A stretch of 64,000 nt of DNA from Listeria weihenstephanensis. Lineage in GTDB: Bacteria; Bacillota; Bacilli; Lactobacillales; Listeriaceae. The stretch is taken from the NCBI RefSeq assembly GCF_003534205.1, contig NZ_CP011102.1, forward strand, positions 3,298,036 to 3,362,035, given 5' to 3'. A model generated the notes under the pieces. The model had not been told where the DNA came from. It made no database searches and saw only the letters and a program-made list of their open reading frames with translations. Below are positions 27,401 to 35,506 of this stretch, in pieces. Position 1 is the first letter of the stretch. The number at the start of each line of letters is the position of its first letter. The translations under genes and the position numbers were made by a program.

Positions 27401-29017
27401 GGTTGTGCCTGTAATCGTTCCACCAGATGGTAGGGTCACTGTCACATCACAGTTTGCCTCGCCTTTTCCGATAACTTTCGTTGACGTATCTGTCAACCCT
27501 TGGACCGTTGGTGCGTCTGGTGCGATGGCATCCAGTACGGTGGTTGTTGTTTTATCGCTTAACACGCCGTCTTGATCTTTGGCAATGGCTTCGACAATTG
27601 CACCTGCATTTGGTGTGTCAATGGGAATGCTGAAGTCGCCGAAATCATCGACTAGTCCTGTGTACGTTAGCGTCATATCATCATCTTTGACTTTCAAAGT
27701 GATTGTATTCCCAGGAGTTCCAGTACCTGTTACTTTTGTTGATTTGTTGGTGACGTTATCTAACACGGGCGTCGATGGACCTTCGTAAGTTACCGTTGCG
27801 TTTGCTTTCCCACTGGATACGCCATTCAAAACAGAGTTCGCTTCAACAACGGTGTTCGCGGCTTGTTTTGGAATCGCTACACTCCACGTGCCATCTGCGG
27901 CAACTGTCGTTGTGTAGTTGATACCATTCGCTGTAAATGTCAGTGTAGAACCTGGTTCACCCGTTCCAGATGCGGTTGTGTTTTTGCTTGTGAGTGGTTC
28001 GATGGTTGGTGTTACGATAGGTGCTTGTTTTACGTTTGTTGTCGCTGGATCGCTGATATTCCCTGCGATGTCTTGTGCTGTAATTTGTAGTGGTGTATTA
28101 TAGGCTTGTTTTGGGATGGTTACCGTATAATTGCCATTCGCGTCTGCCTTCGCTGTTCCAATTTCTGTGCCGTTTGCTTGTACAGATACGGTGGAATTCG
28201 CTTCTGCGTTTCCTGTTACAGTTGTTGAATTAGTATACACGTCACTTGTATTTGTTGGGGCTGTTGGGGCTGTTTGGTCTGTATTTTGGAAGGTTGAATT
28301 GAAAACTTTCACTGTTCCTTCAGTTCCTATTGCATCTCCTAGTCCTATCACTTTAAATTCTACACGAATTTTCGAAGAGGTCGCAGTAACCGTTTTACTA
28401 TAATTAGTTCGAGTCGTACTAGTAACGGGTACCCAGTCACTAGTATTTAGATTCTGAACCGTTCCGTTATCATTATAGTTAATAACACGAATTTCTAAAT
28501 TTTCTAATTTGCTACCAGAAATATATTGATAACCAGTTGAAAGTTTATAGGATTGTCCCTTTGTTACAGCAACATCTTGCCCAATATATGCTATATAGCC
28601 ATTATCTATCTTTCTATTATGAGAAATTTCTATTCCATCAGATTTTGGAGTAAAGTGATTCCAAGAGTCAGTGGTATCCATATATGTGATATAGGTAGAA
28701 CCGTTGTATTTAAGGTAAGCTCCTTGGTAAGCATTGTCACCTTTCCCATCAGTGGTCCATGAGGTAATGCCATTATCAACTGGTTGCCCTACAAAATTAG
28801 GGTTTTGTAGCAAGTTTGTATTCTGAATCGTAGCCCCTAAACCAGCTTTCAATCCACTCAGTAATTTCGTTTCGGCTTGTGTACCAACGCTTGTTCCTTG
28901 ATCCTTATTCTCTGCGGCAAAAGCCATTCCTGGTAATGTTGTAATAAACGTACTTGCCACCACATTCGCAGCAATTAGTGCAATTGCCACTTTTTTCATT
29001 GTTTTTTGCTTTGTCAT
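24410..29017 (-). CDS. Giant secreted Ig-repeat protein of EPS locus 1
   Basis: 1535 residues. Signal peptide (about 1-34), an N-terminal carbohydrate-binding-like domain (about 60-240; starts LLQNPNF, aromatic-rich), then seven bacterial Ig-like modules of the SGTGEPGSTLT/PANGTWSI type and eight modules of a second Ig-like type (GTYTGDVKSIxVTVNG...YTGG...FYxxDKI) to the C-terminus. There is no LPXTG, WxL, GW or LysM element, so attachment must be indirect. The end-to-end beta repeats suggest a long fibrous matrix or adhesion protein, possibly held by the EPS made next door (inference). AGAGGAG precedes the start. Confidence 0.88.
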   Translation of the reverse strand: MTKQKTMKKVAIALIAANVVASTFITTLPGMAFAAENKDQGTSVGTQAETKLLSGLKAGLGATIQNTNLLQNPNFVGQPVDNGITSWTTDGKGDNAYQGAYLKYNGSTYITYMDTTDSWNHFTPKSDGIEISHNRKIDNGYIAYIGQDVAVTKGQSYKLSTGYQYISGSKLENLEIRVINYNDNGTVQNLNTSDWVPVTSTTRTNYSKTVTATSSKIRVEFKVIGLGDAIGTEGTVKVFNSTFQNTDQTAPTAPTNTSDVYTNSTTVTGNAEANSTVSVQANGTEIGTAKADANGNYTVTIPKQAYNTPLQITAQDIAGNISDPATTNVKQAPIVTPTIEPLTSKNTTASGTGEPGSTLTFTANGINYTTTVAADGTWSVAIPKQAANTVVEANSVLNGVSSGKANATVTYEGPSTPVLDNVTNKSTKVTGTGTPGNTITLKVKDDDMTLTYTGLVDDFGDFSIPIDTPNAGAIVEAIAKDQDGVLSDKTTTTVLDAIAPDAPTVQGLTDTSTKVIGKGEANCDVTVTLPSGGTITGTTDADGNFSITIPKQAVGKDVSVALTDAAGNKGAATVVTVQADILANPTVNRVSNQDTKVTGTGVAGATVTVIANGKNYTGTVDANGNYEVAIPKLAAGLEVAVQQAKAGKTSGVVKTIVQDDRTPSAPSVNPVKDSDTKATGTGTPGDTITVKLPNGNTASGVVPANGTWSIDIPAQPAGSELDVTATGPNGKTSEPTEVTVAQSPTSGSLTTGDFTIGKDQYIVGTYTGDVKNFRVTIGSKVYTGGSIDPVKHTYTFYATDKAVEGPFTIAALDQYGNVLDTKTANMVKVSTRTPVAPTVNPVKDSDTKATGTGVAGDTITVKTPAGQTYTGVVPANGTWSINIPAQAAGTKLDVTATTPDNKVSPATTVTVAQTPQTGTLTAKDFTVGVDKNITGTFTGDVKNFRVTIGSTVYTGGSVNADGTYSFYALDKITAATSAQTYKIEALDKYGNVLNTKTANIIQNGGSVTPGTGTVTANAFVIHTDKNVTGTLSGDVKSIKLVYDGVTYSGGTISGNQFSFYALDKIVDKSKSARIDGYDANGNKIATSAIALSDSQDSSSTVGKGSVTANDFNVGVDKYITGAYTGDVVSIKVRVDGTTYTGGTLSAGQYNFYASDKITSTNQVVYVDGYDKNGNKIATSIVSVAKVLPATTGTITPTVFKIPADKTLTASYTGDVKSVAVTINGTKYTGGTVSNGTVSFYIGDKITSTSDVVKIEAIDAYARVLDTKNVVIQSSVVIPNTVTPAAFTIGSSYLTGTYSGNVKTVQVKINGTMYSGGTVADGNINFYIGNKVTSTSDSVIIYGYDANGTQVDMKTVTVLNPAKGVGTVTPAVYTTPGDTNLVGTYTGDVKSIIVTVNGTDYTGGTLDNGNFTFWMGTKVTSASDVVTIKGLDANKNIIDTKTVTVKAATPAIGTIAPASFSLKTSAVTGTYTGDAKAIRVTVNGTALAIGGTVTGGNFNYYVGMKNKITSKDDVVKVALIDKNGLVMDEQNLTIVD

Positions 29018-29206
29018 AGTAATCTTTGCTCCTCTTTGTTTTTATTTTATCAATCATGAATACTCATAGTAAGGCATAGTGAGAGTCGCTCCATATAACT
29101 ATTCAACTCCTTTCACGCCTAGCATTTCCTATCCTTAGCTAGTATCCATGGTACATATCCATTGTTTCATCAATAAGAAACCTCCATTTCATATGACTGG
29201 ATAAAG

Positions 29207-29890
29207 TTAGATTATGTTGATAATCTCCTTCAATGCTGATTTATTTATACAAATTTGCAAACTTGGTGCTAGTAATCCTGCTTCCACAAATTGTTTACAA
29301 ATGATATACACGGTTGTAACTGTTACGTTCGAATAATTCGCAATAATCTTTCTAGTGAATTCTTTCTGTAACTTTATATTATTTTGATCTTCTTCTCCAT
29401 ATAATCTGCCTATTTCCATTAAACTCTTGATTATTCGTGTTTCAGCTGGTTCTGTTTGCAATTTAATTTTGTATAAGAGGTCCTCATTTTTAGCCCTAAT
29501 ATCTTGATACAAGTAGAAAATCCCTTCTTGCATATACATAAGTTTCATCATCACTTCTTGTTTGGAAAATTCCCAAACTACTACTTCTGTCATCGCAATA
29601 ACTGTCAAAATCGAAGCTTCATTATGCAAGATACTGTTCATTCCAAGCATCTCGTGTGGTCCAAAAAAATAGATGAGCTGCTTTTCTTTCGACCCGCTGC
29701 AAATACCAGACTCTACAAAATACAGCTTATCATGCATTTGATTTTCTTCAAGAATAATTTCATTTTTCGGTAAAACATTTTTCGTTCGTTTTAATTTATA
29801 TGTTCTATCATCTAACAGGATTTGAAGTAAGCGGTCATTATTAAATTGGCGCTGTATCACATCTTTATCAAATAATTCTGCATACGACAT
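29207..29890 (-). CDS. Crp/Fnr-family regulator upstream of giant protein 1
   Basis: A 227-residue PrfA-superfamily protein. The N-terminal beta-roll (about 30-115) contains LYFVESGI and YFFGPHEMLG. The long dimer helix is near 120-150 and the winged helix-turn-helix at about 168-205 (TRKIIANYSNVTVTTVYIIC). It carries no Fe-S cysteine set. It lies about 190 bases upstream of the giant-protein gene on the same strand and is the natural candidate for controlling it. Counterpart at 58698. Confidence 0.9.
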   Translation of the reverse strand: MSYAELFDKDVIQRQFNNDRLLQILLDDRTYKLKRTKNVLPKNEIILEENQMHDKLYFVESGICSGSKEKQLIYFFGPHEMLGMNSILHNEASILTVIAMTEVVVWEFSKQEVMMKLMYMQEGIFYLYQDIRAKNEDLLYKIKLQTEPAETRIIKSLMEIGRLYGEEDQNNIKLQKEFTRKIIANYSNVTVTTVYIICKQFVEAGLLAPSLQICINKSALKEIINII

Positions 29891-30157
29891 TCTTTATCAA
29901 CTCCTGACACAATTTCATAGTAAGAATAGCATTTCTTGTCTATTTCTTAACAAGGTTCATTGTAACATGATTATTAAGCGGACCAAACTTAAGTATTTAA
30001 GGTATTGCAAACTTTATTACGAAGATTTTGTGTCCAAACAGAGCTTTTATTTACAGCACTTATTTTTCAAATACTCTTCACAGATCTGATTCAAAAGGAC
30101 TATGCAACATCTAAAAACTGTGTGCTTACATAGATACTCAATTCACTCCAACATGCT

Positions 30158-30256
30158 TTATAACATTCGCAAGGAGCACTTATTTGATACATAATTTTGG
30201 ACTTGCGTATTTTCTCTTTCAATACTAGGGATTGGTAATATATTGAGATTGTTCAT
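30158..30256 (-). CDS. Putative 32-residue small protein
   Basis: An ORF starting MNNLNILPIPSIE with AGGAGG five bases before the ATG, one of the best ribosome-binding sites in the window. No signal peptide or membrane segment. Not recognised. Its support is only the ribosome-binding site and the placement between two regulators. Confidence 0.35.
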   Translation of the reverse strand: MNNLNILPIPSIERENTQVQNYVSNKCSLRML

Positions 30257-30508
30257 CGACGCCTCCTCGTCGCCTTCTCTTGTATGAATCTAGTATATAT
30301 CCTATGGCTTTTTCATGCTGCTCCGTCTTATTCAATCAACTTTCATTTTTGGCAAATATAATAAATTAGTGATATATAATTCCTTGCATTTTTGTATTTA
30401 TTAGAACTTTATTTGTTGTTATAGCTATTTTTATTGAACTTTCTATGACAATTCATTCAATCTGAATTTTAAAGAAAAAAGAAAGGGGGTAGAAGAAATA
30501 CACTATTT

Positions 30509-30537
30509 TTGTTAATTTACTTGAATAATGTTACAAT
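30509..30537 (+). promoter_or_regulatory. Promoter of the Crp/Fnr gene at 30596
   Basis: TTGTTA (30509-30514), a 17-base spacer ending in TGT, and TACAAT (30532-30537) make a good extended sigma-A promoter about 50 bases before the ribosome-binding site. Confidence 0.6.
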
Positions 30538-30595
30538 ATAGAGCAAGAAAGACCGTCATTGTTTATGCTCTTTTTAAAGAAAGGGGAAAGACACT

Positions 30596-31294
30596 ATGTA
30601 TAGTAAAGATGAAATACGTTCTTACGCAACTTTTTCCAAAATTTTAAAGCTATTGAAGAAGGATTCTCACTTTAATCAGTATTGTACACAACATATCATC
30701 CAAAAAAAAACCATTATTCACTCTAACAGTGATTTAAAATACAGCTATTTAGTGGAGAGTGGGTATATTAAATATAATTATACTAGTGATGGTTATACTA
30801 AGAATTTTCATATCTTATCTCCAGGCAGACTGTTTAACCTACCTATACTCTTAGAAGAAATTCCAAAAAAGTATACAGTTACCGCACTCACTGACGTTTT
30901 ATGGTGGCAAATTGACTTTGATTACATCCGAAAAATCTTAATCACCGAGGATCCCAAGCATTATATTATGCTTAATCATTTATTAGAAAGTCGCTATGAC
31001 CTCTTTTTATTGACTAGGAGGCATAGTCTTTCCTCCGAAGACAGTATTTATTTTTCGTTGCTTCGCTGTGTAAAAGCCGGTATTCGAACAAAGCCTAATG
31101 AAGCACAGTTACCCGCCTTTTTAAATTATGAGATGTTAGCTGAATTATCCTACACATCTAAAACCTATACCTCTGATGTATTGAAAAGATTAAGAGAAGA
31201 GGGGATTTTAATTTCTTCTAAAAAACCATGGATAGTTACCGACATTAAACGACTTCGAGAATTACTAGGCTCCAATGACTGGTGGGATTTATAG
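30596..31294 (+). CDS. Crp/Fnr-family regulator
   Basis: A 232-residue PrfA-superfamily protein. N-terminal beta-roll (about 25-115; YLVESGYIKYNY, FHILSPGRLFNLP), dimer helix, and a winged helix-turn-helix (about 175-205; EMLAELSYTSKTYTSDVLK). AAAGGGGAAA precedes the ATG. It is transcribed away from EPS locus 1, alone, and ends in a strong hairpin. Target unknown; the neighbouring EPS locus is a reasonable guess. Confidence 0.88.
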   Translation: MYSKDEIRSYATFSKILKLLKKDSHFNQYCTQHIIQKKTIIHSNSDLKYSYLVESGYIKYNYTSDGYTKNFHILSPGRLFNLPILLEEIPKKYTVTALTDVLWWQIDFDYIRKILITEDPKHYIMLNHLLESRYDLFLLTRRHSLSSEDSIYFSLLRCVKAGIRTKPNEAQLPAFLNYEMLAELSYTSKTYTSDVLKRLREEGILISSKKPWIVTDIKRLRELLGSNDWWDL

Positions 31295-31318
31295 GCCTAC
31301 TCCCATATTCTGATGTAT

Positions 31319-31391
31319 GGGGAGTGTAAAATAAACTGTGTAAATAATGAATCCTAGGTTCATTGTTTATGCAGTTTATTTTACACTCCCC
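31319..31391. terminator. 73-bp near-perfect palindrome, probable terminator
   Basis: GGGGAGTGTAAAATAAACTG (31319-31338) pairs with its complement at 31372-31391, and the inner part also pairs around a CCTAGG centre. Both strands have T-rich arms. It is unusually long for a terminator and lies next to the IS3 remnant, so it may also be a palindromic insertion. Confidence 0.7.
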
Positions 31392-31480
31392 TCCCTACAA
31401 AAAAGGATGGAACTGGAATGGCAACCCTTTTTCGAACAAAATTTATAAGGTGTTGCGCAGCTAAATCCGTATCTCAGAAT

Positions 31481-32176
31481 TTAGCCTGTTCTGCTCTTGT
31501 CCTGAACGGGGTTCGCGATGCGAAAACTAACAGGGCTTTGATAATTCAGTGTCCCGTGAAGCCGAATATGATTCCACCAATTCACATAATCGAAGAGCTC
31601 TACTTGCAACTGTTCTAATGTTTGAAAATGGTTGGGATACACGAACTCCTTCTTGAATGATTTGTAGGTACTTTCCGCAACCGCGTTGTCATACGGACAA
31701 CCTTTATTACTTAGCGAACGTTGAATATCAAAAGCGTCTAGTAGCTCGTCCATTTCCTGATTATCAAACTCACTTCCGTGGTCTGTATGAAACAGATGGA
31801 CTTTGGTAAGTGAAAAGGGAATACGATACATTGCCTCTTTGACTAAAGCGGCTGTTTTATGCCGTCCAGCGCTATGCCCAATAATTTCACGATTAAATAG
31901 ATCTAGAATGAAGCAGACATAGTGCCATTTGTTACCCACTCGTACATAGGTAAGATCGGTGACAAGCACCTTTCGTGCCTCTTCTTGTTCAAATTGACGT
32001 CCTAACTCATTCTTAATAGGTGCTTCATTGGTCGCTACTTTTAATTTTCGAGTACCATAGTTTCTACGACTTTTATCAAATTCTTCGACAACTGCTTTTT
32101 CTAACGCTGCCTCTGATTTTTTCGGTCTTGCTTGATAATAATAGGTGCTCCTCGAGACACCCAAAACACGGCACAT
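31481..32176 (-). pseudogene. IS3 transposase OrfB with internal deletion
   Basis: 231 residues are visible. The catalytic DDE residues are present (VTDLTYV, HTDHGSEF, NAVAESTYKSFKKE). However, the segment between RRNYGTRKLKV and TNEAPIKNE is missing the roughly 35-40 residues (HTH_21 region) that normally join them. The deletion is in frame. Translation would normally depend on -1 frameshifting from orfA at an A-AAA run near 32220. Probably inactive. Confidence 0.75.
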
Positions 32177-32211
32177 CGCTGCTATTGGATATTTATGTTG
32201 GTTTTGTTGGA

Positions 32212-32502
32212 TTACTTGGATTTTCGTCCGAATATCAGCGCCGCTTGCTTTAAAATATCATTTTCCATCTCTAACTGCGTATTTCGCTTGCGTAGTTTTT
32301 GGAGTTCTTTTTGTTCCGATGTCAGATTATCTTTTGCTTTAAAAGAACCTGTTGTTCGACTCTGACTTATCCATTTATCAAGTGCCAAAGGCGTTAAATC
32401 ATATTCCTCAATAATAGCTTTACGAGGCTTCCCTGACTCATATAATGCCACCATTTGTTTCTTGAATTCGGATGTGAACGTTCGCTTTACTCTTTTTGTC
32501 AT
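32212..32502 (-). CDS. IS3 transposase OrfA
   Basis: 96 residues: a helix-turn-helix (about 8-50; TSEFKKQMVALYESGK) followed by a leucine-zipper-like helix (about 60-90; LQKLRKRNTQLEMENDILKQA). It appears intact, with GGAGG upstream. It binds IS ends and supplies the N-terminus of the OrfAB fusion. Confidence 0.88.
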   Translation of the reverse strand: MTKRVKRTFTSEFKKQMVALYESGKPRKAIIEEYDLTPLALDKWISQSRTTGSFKAKDNLTSEQKELQKLRKRNTQLEMENDILKQAALIFGRKSK

Positions 32503-32572
32503 CGTCTATTCCTCCAGTGTGCTTATCTTTTATTGTACACACCTTATTTTTTCTGTCCAGTTTAGTATAACC

Positions 32573-32914
32573 TATCCAGACGTCTTCACTACTATGGTTT
32601 CTGCTGACTTCTCACAATCCAGCCTTATATCGGCTATAAGCTTTTGGGACAGAGTCGTGAGACCTCCCCAGTTAAGATGCAAACTCTTTCTCTCCATCTA
32701 TCCGCCACATTTACACCATACAATTTTTTTCTAGTAGTTATTGGACTTCGGCTTCTATTGCAACCTTATCCTTGCATGGCGCCTTCTATGTGATTTCTGT
32801 TCGTCGGACCAGAGATTTGCCTTGAGCTTCCTTCAGATTCCACGTCGCCATGGACACCCTTGCTGTTGGCTAGGTGCTTACCACTACTCGGTCGCACTCG
32901 GGACTTTCACCCGT
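32573..32914 (-). mobile_element. Group II intron 5' remnant (ribozyme domains I-IV, no reverse transcriptase)
   Basis: The minus strand reads like the 5' ribozyme of bacterial group II introns: GTGCGACC near the start, then blocks such as GGTAAGCACCTAGCCAACAG, TGGTCCGACGAACAGAAATC and GAGAAGTCAGCAGAAACCAT, the last of which normally lies just before the intron-encoded protein. The protein ORF and domain V are absent; the IS3 element starts there instead. The intron follows directly after the DedA terminator, the target type favoured by class C introns. Class and exact 5' end are uncertain. Confidence 0.7.
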
Positions 32915-32917
32915 TTT

Positions 32918-32974
32918 TGTTTGCCCATGCTGGGCAAACAAAAAACAGGCAAGTCAAAATCCTGACTCTACCTG
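32918..32974 (-). terminator. Terminator of the DedA gene plus a second hairpin
   Basis: CAGG..GAGTCA/TGACTTGCCTG (32946-32974) is followed on the minus strand by TTTTTTG. A second perfect hairpin (TGTTTGCCCA/TGGGCAAACA, 32918-32940) comes immediately after. Confidence 0.85.
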
Positions 32975-32986
32975 CTTTCAATATTT

Positions 32987-33646
32987 TTATTTCGCTTTCT
33001 TGCTATCCATTTTACTTTTAACAAACGAGAAAATCATCGGCAAGATCGATACGAAAATAATACCTAGTACAACGAGTGAGAAGTTCTCTTTCACGACTGG
33101 GATATTCCCGAAGAAATAGCCGGCCATCGTACAAAGTAGTACCCAAACGGTTGCGCCTAGTAAGTTATAATTCAAGAAATAACGATAATTCATGCGACTC
33201 GCACCAGCTACGAATGGCGCGAAAGTACGGATGAATGGCATGAAACGCGCGATGAAAATTGTTTTACCGCCGTGTTTATTGAAGAATGCTTCTGCTTTGT
33301 CCATTTTTTCTTGGTTGATGAATTTGCCGAGCCAGCTATCTGGCGGGATCGAGGTGCCGACTTTTTTACCGATATGGTAGTTGACCGTGTCGCCAAGTAC
33401 TGCGGCTACCCACAAAACAATGAGCAGGATGATGATATTGAGCTCTGAGCCTGGTAACACTGCCAAGGCGCCAGCTGCGAACAGTAAGGAATCTCCTGGC
33501 AAGAATGGGAAAATAACGAGTCCGGTTTCTACAAATATAATTAAGAAAATAATGACATACGTCCAAATGCCAAATGTATTGATAATTTCAACTAGATGTT
33601 GATCAATATGGATGATAAAACTAATCATCGCCTGGATAATATCCAC
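32987..33646 (-). CDS. DedA-family membrane protein
   Basis: A 219-residue polytopic protein with the DedA/SNARE-associated motif (FVETGLVIFPFLPGDSLLF near 38-57 and FIARFMPFIRTFAPFVAG near 130-147) and four to six hydrophobic segments. DedA proteins act as lipid transporters, including undecaprenyl-phosphate recycling for some members. It starts with GTG at 33646. Transcribed alone with its own terminator. Confidence 0.93.
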   Translation of the reverse strand: MDIIQAMISFIIHIDQHLVEIINTFGIWTYVIIFLIIFVETGLVIFPFLPGDSLLFAAGALAVLPGSELNIIILLIVLWVAAVLGDTVNYHIGKKVGTSIPPDSWLGKFINQEKMDKAEAFFNKHGGKTIFIARFMPFIRTFAPFVAGASRMNYRYFLNYNLLGATVWVLLCTMAGYFFGNIPVVKENFSLVVLGIIFVSILPMIFSFVKSKMDSKKAK

Positions 33647-33781
33647 GAATCTATCACGTCCTATTTTAAATTCTGCTATTCTGTTTAATCACAGTTAGCT
33701 TCTATTGTAACATATTTATTGTTCATACTATATCATACCACGGACTTATTTACATAAACTTAACAATATTACGGCAGACAA

Positions 33782-33831
33782 AAAAACAAAATCCGCGTCT
33801 ACTCAAAATTTCTGAGTGAGGCGCGGATTTT
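33782..33831 (-). terminator. Intrinsic terminator of the 112-residue membrane protein gene
   Basis: A 10-bp AAAATCCGCG/CGCGGATTTT stem (33788-33797 with 33822-33831), with a further inner pairing, is followed on the minus strand by a T-rich run. Confidence 0.88.
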
Positions 33832-33842
33832 ACTTTCTTAAA

Positions 33843-34181
33843 TTATGCTTTTGCTTCTGTTAAGTCATCTGCTGTGCTCAAGCTAATTAATCCAGCTACG
33901 CAAAGCAATACGATTGGAACTAGGAACATCATCGATACGCTCATTGTGCAGGCTACGGCCGAAGCGATTAGCATGACGCCGCCTTTTAGCGGTGCTTTGT
34001 TCATGATAATGGCGCCGAATAAGCCGACAAATGACATCGCTAATGCTACGAAGTTCAGAATCGTGAATACCAATGAATCTTCTTCCAAAACGCGTGCAAT
34101 GCTGTCGACGGAAATAACGGTTAGGCTAAGCCCCATCGCGAGCAATGCTCCAATAATCCCCAATGTTTTCGCAAAATTCAT
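33843..34181 (-). CDS. Small four-helix membrane protein, DUF4064-like
   Basis: 112 residues with four hydrophobic helices (near 5-25, 38-60, 66-84, 86-103) and a short acidic tail. GGAG lies 8 bases before the ATG. The layout resembles the protein at 11567. Function unknown. Confidence 0.75.
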   Translation of the reverse strand: MNFAKTLGIIGALLAMGLSLTVISVDSIARVLEEDSLVFTILNFVALAMSFVGLFGAIIMNKAPLKGGVMLIASAVACTMSVSMMFLVPIVLLCVAGLISLSTADDLTEAKA

Positions 34182-34285
34182 CGTAAAAACTCCATTCGAA
34201 AGACATATTTATCCGTTTTCGCGTATAAGCTAACGCAAACCCTTGGATACTTCCATGTTACCATTTTTACATACTATTTGGCAAC

Positions 34286-35404
34286 TCAATGAAATGGACA
34301 GCCGCCACGTTTTACTGGGGTAATTTCGGTGCGTTCAAATGGCGCATCTTGATAGAAAAAGTTCGGTTTGACGATTTTATTCGGGTAGCGCTGATGGAAC
34401 ATGTGCGTCGTTGCTGGCGAGACTGGCGGGATAAGCCATGCCCATTCGCCGGTGACTTCGCGCCCTGCGGCTTGCTCGTTTGTTTCGAATTGGCCGAATT
34501 GGCGAGCCGCTGTGTGGTGATCGACAATCTGGACTTTGGCTTTGTGATAGGAGTCGAGGACAGCGACGTTGAGCTCGACTAACGCGCGATCTTTCCATAG
34601 TGAATCGAGACGCTTCGTGTTTAGTCCGAGTTTTTCGGCGACGGCGGCGAGCTTGTTGTAACGCCCTTCATCCGCGAAATTCCGCGCGCCAATTTCGGTT
34701 TCCATATACCAACCGTTGAACGGTGCCGCTTGATACGTGATGCCGCCGATTTCGAGCTTCATTTCGGAGATAATTGGGACGGCATACCAGCGCAGGCCAA
34801 GCTCGGCGACTTGCGGGAAATCGGGATGCGCGATTGGGACTTCAAGCACGAGTTCGGACGGGATTTCGATGACGGTTGGCTTGGCATCAGCGCTTTCTTG
34901 GATGACGAGTGGCAAAATGTCGAATTCCGTGTGCGCGCCACGCCAGCCGAGCCCTTCGCAGACTTCCGTGAAGGACACCGACGCCGGATCACCGATAATA
35001 TCGCCATTTTCCGACGCGTATCCAGCATACCGAATCAGTTGGTGATTCCAAATCCGCGGACCGTCGCTACCTGGTTTAAAAATCGTGATGAAAGGCCTGA
35101 TTTGACCGCCGTTCGTTGCTTTTCGGATATGCTCAAAAAGGGCATCGCGAATTTCCGATACAGTCCCCGCCGCGCGAGCATCAACGACTTGGATGCGATC
35201 CCAGAAAAGCCTGCCAACACAACGGTTACTATTGCGCCACGCCATTTTTGCGCCGATCGTTAATTCTTCCAATGTATGTGTGTATGTACCAGTTTGCGCG
35301 ATTTCTCCTCGCACCACGTCGATACGATTCTGGAGTTCCGCCGCATCCTTCGTTAACTCTGTGTAAGCTTTTGTTATGAATTCCACTGCCTCTTCTGCGT
35401 TCAT
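34286..35404 (-). CDS. nos: Bacterial nitric oxide synthase, oxygenase domain
   Basis: A 372-residue cytosolic haem enzyme making NO from L-arginine with electrons from general flavodoxin-type reductases. It has the haem-ligand Cys62 in [11 protein letters not shown], the substrate and pterin region [14 protein letters not shown], and the C-terminal [13 protein letters not shown] segment. Full length for bacterial NOS, which lack the reductase domain. AGGAGGAG precedes the start. By eye its GC content is clearly above that of its neighbours, hinting at separate ancestry or acquisition. Confidence 0.97.
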   Translation of the reverse strand: MNAEEAVEFITKAYTELTKDAAELQNRIDVVRGEIAQTGTYTHTLEELTIGAKMAWRNSNRCVGRLFWDRIQVVDARAAGTVSEIRDALFEHIRKATNGGQIRPFITIFKPGSDGPRIWNHQLIRYAGYASENGDIIGDPASVSFTEVCEGLGWRGAHTEFDILPLVIQESADAKPTVIEIPSELVLEVPIAHPDFPQVAELGLRWYAVPIISEMKLEIGGITYQAAPFNGWYMETEIGARNFADEGRYNKLAAVAEKLGLNTKRLDSLWKDRALVELNVAVLDSYHKAKVQIVDHHTAARQFGQFETNEQAAGREVTGEWAWLIPPVSPATTHMFHQRYPNKIVKPNFFYQDAPFERTEITPVKRGGCPFH

Positions 35405-35463
35405 ATTCGCCGACTCCTCCTCAAGCTTGATTATGTACTTATTTTAACACATTCCAGCATGAC

Positions 35464-35502
35464 AAAAAGGAATATTCCCCGATTTCCCGAGAAATATTCC
35501 TT
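35464..35502 (-). terminator. Intrinsic terminator of the SpaA-type adhesin gene
   Basis: A perfect 10-bp stem AAGGAATATT/AATATTCCTT (35467-35476 with 35493-35502) is followed on the minus strand by a T run. Confidence 0.85.
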
Positions 35503-35506
35503 CAAA

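Larger units (their letters stand above)
29891..30595. other. Divergent intergenic region between two Crp/Fnr genes
   Basis: About 700 AT-rich bases. It holds a small minus-strand ORF (30158-30256) and the promoter of the plus-strand regulator (30509-30537). Otherwise I see no gene-like feature. Confidence 0.6.
31411..32572 (-). mobile_element. IS3-family insertion sequence, degraded
   Basis: Contains orfA and a shortened orfB in the usual overlapping -1 arrangement. The ends are approximate: AACTGGACAG... is the likely left end near 32560; at the right only a weak AACTGGA match (about 31415) was found, with no visible target-site duplication. The element separates a group II intron fragment from its missing 3' half. 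Confidence 0.75.

Noticed and set aside
34730-35263. 177-codon plus-strand ORF
   Set aside because: Antisense to the GC-rich nos gene, where stop codons are rare by composition; no ribosome-binding site or recognisable domain.
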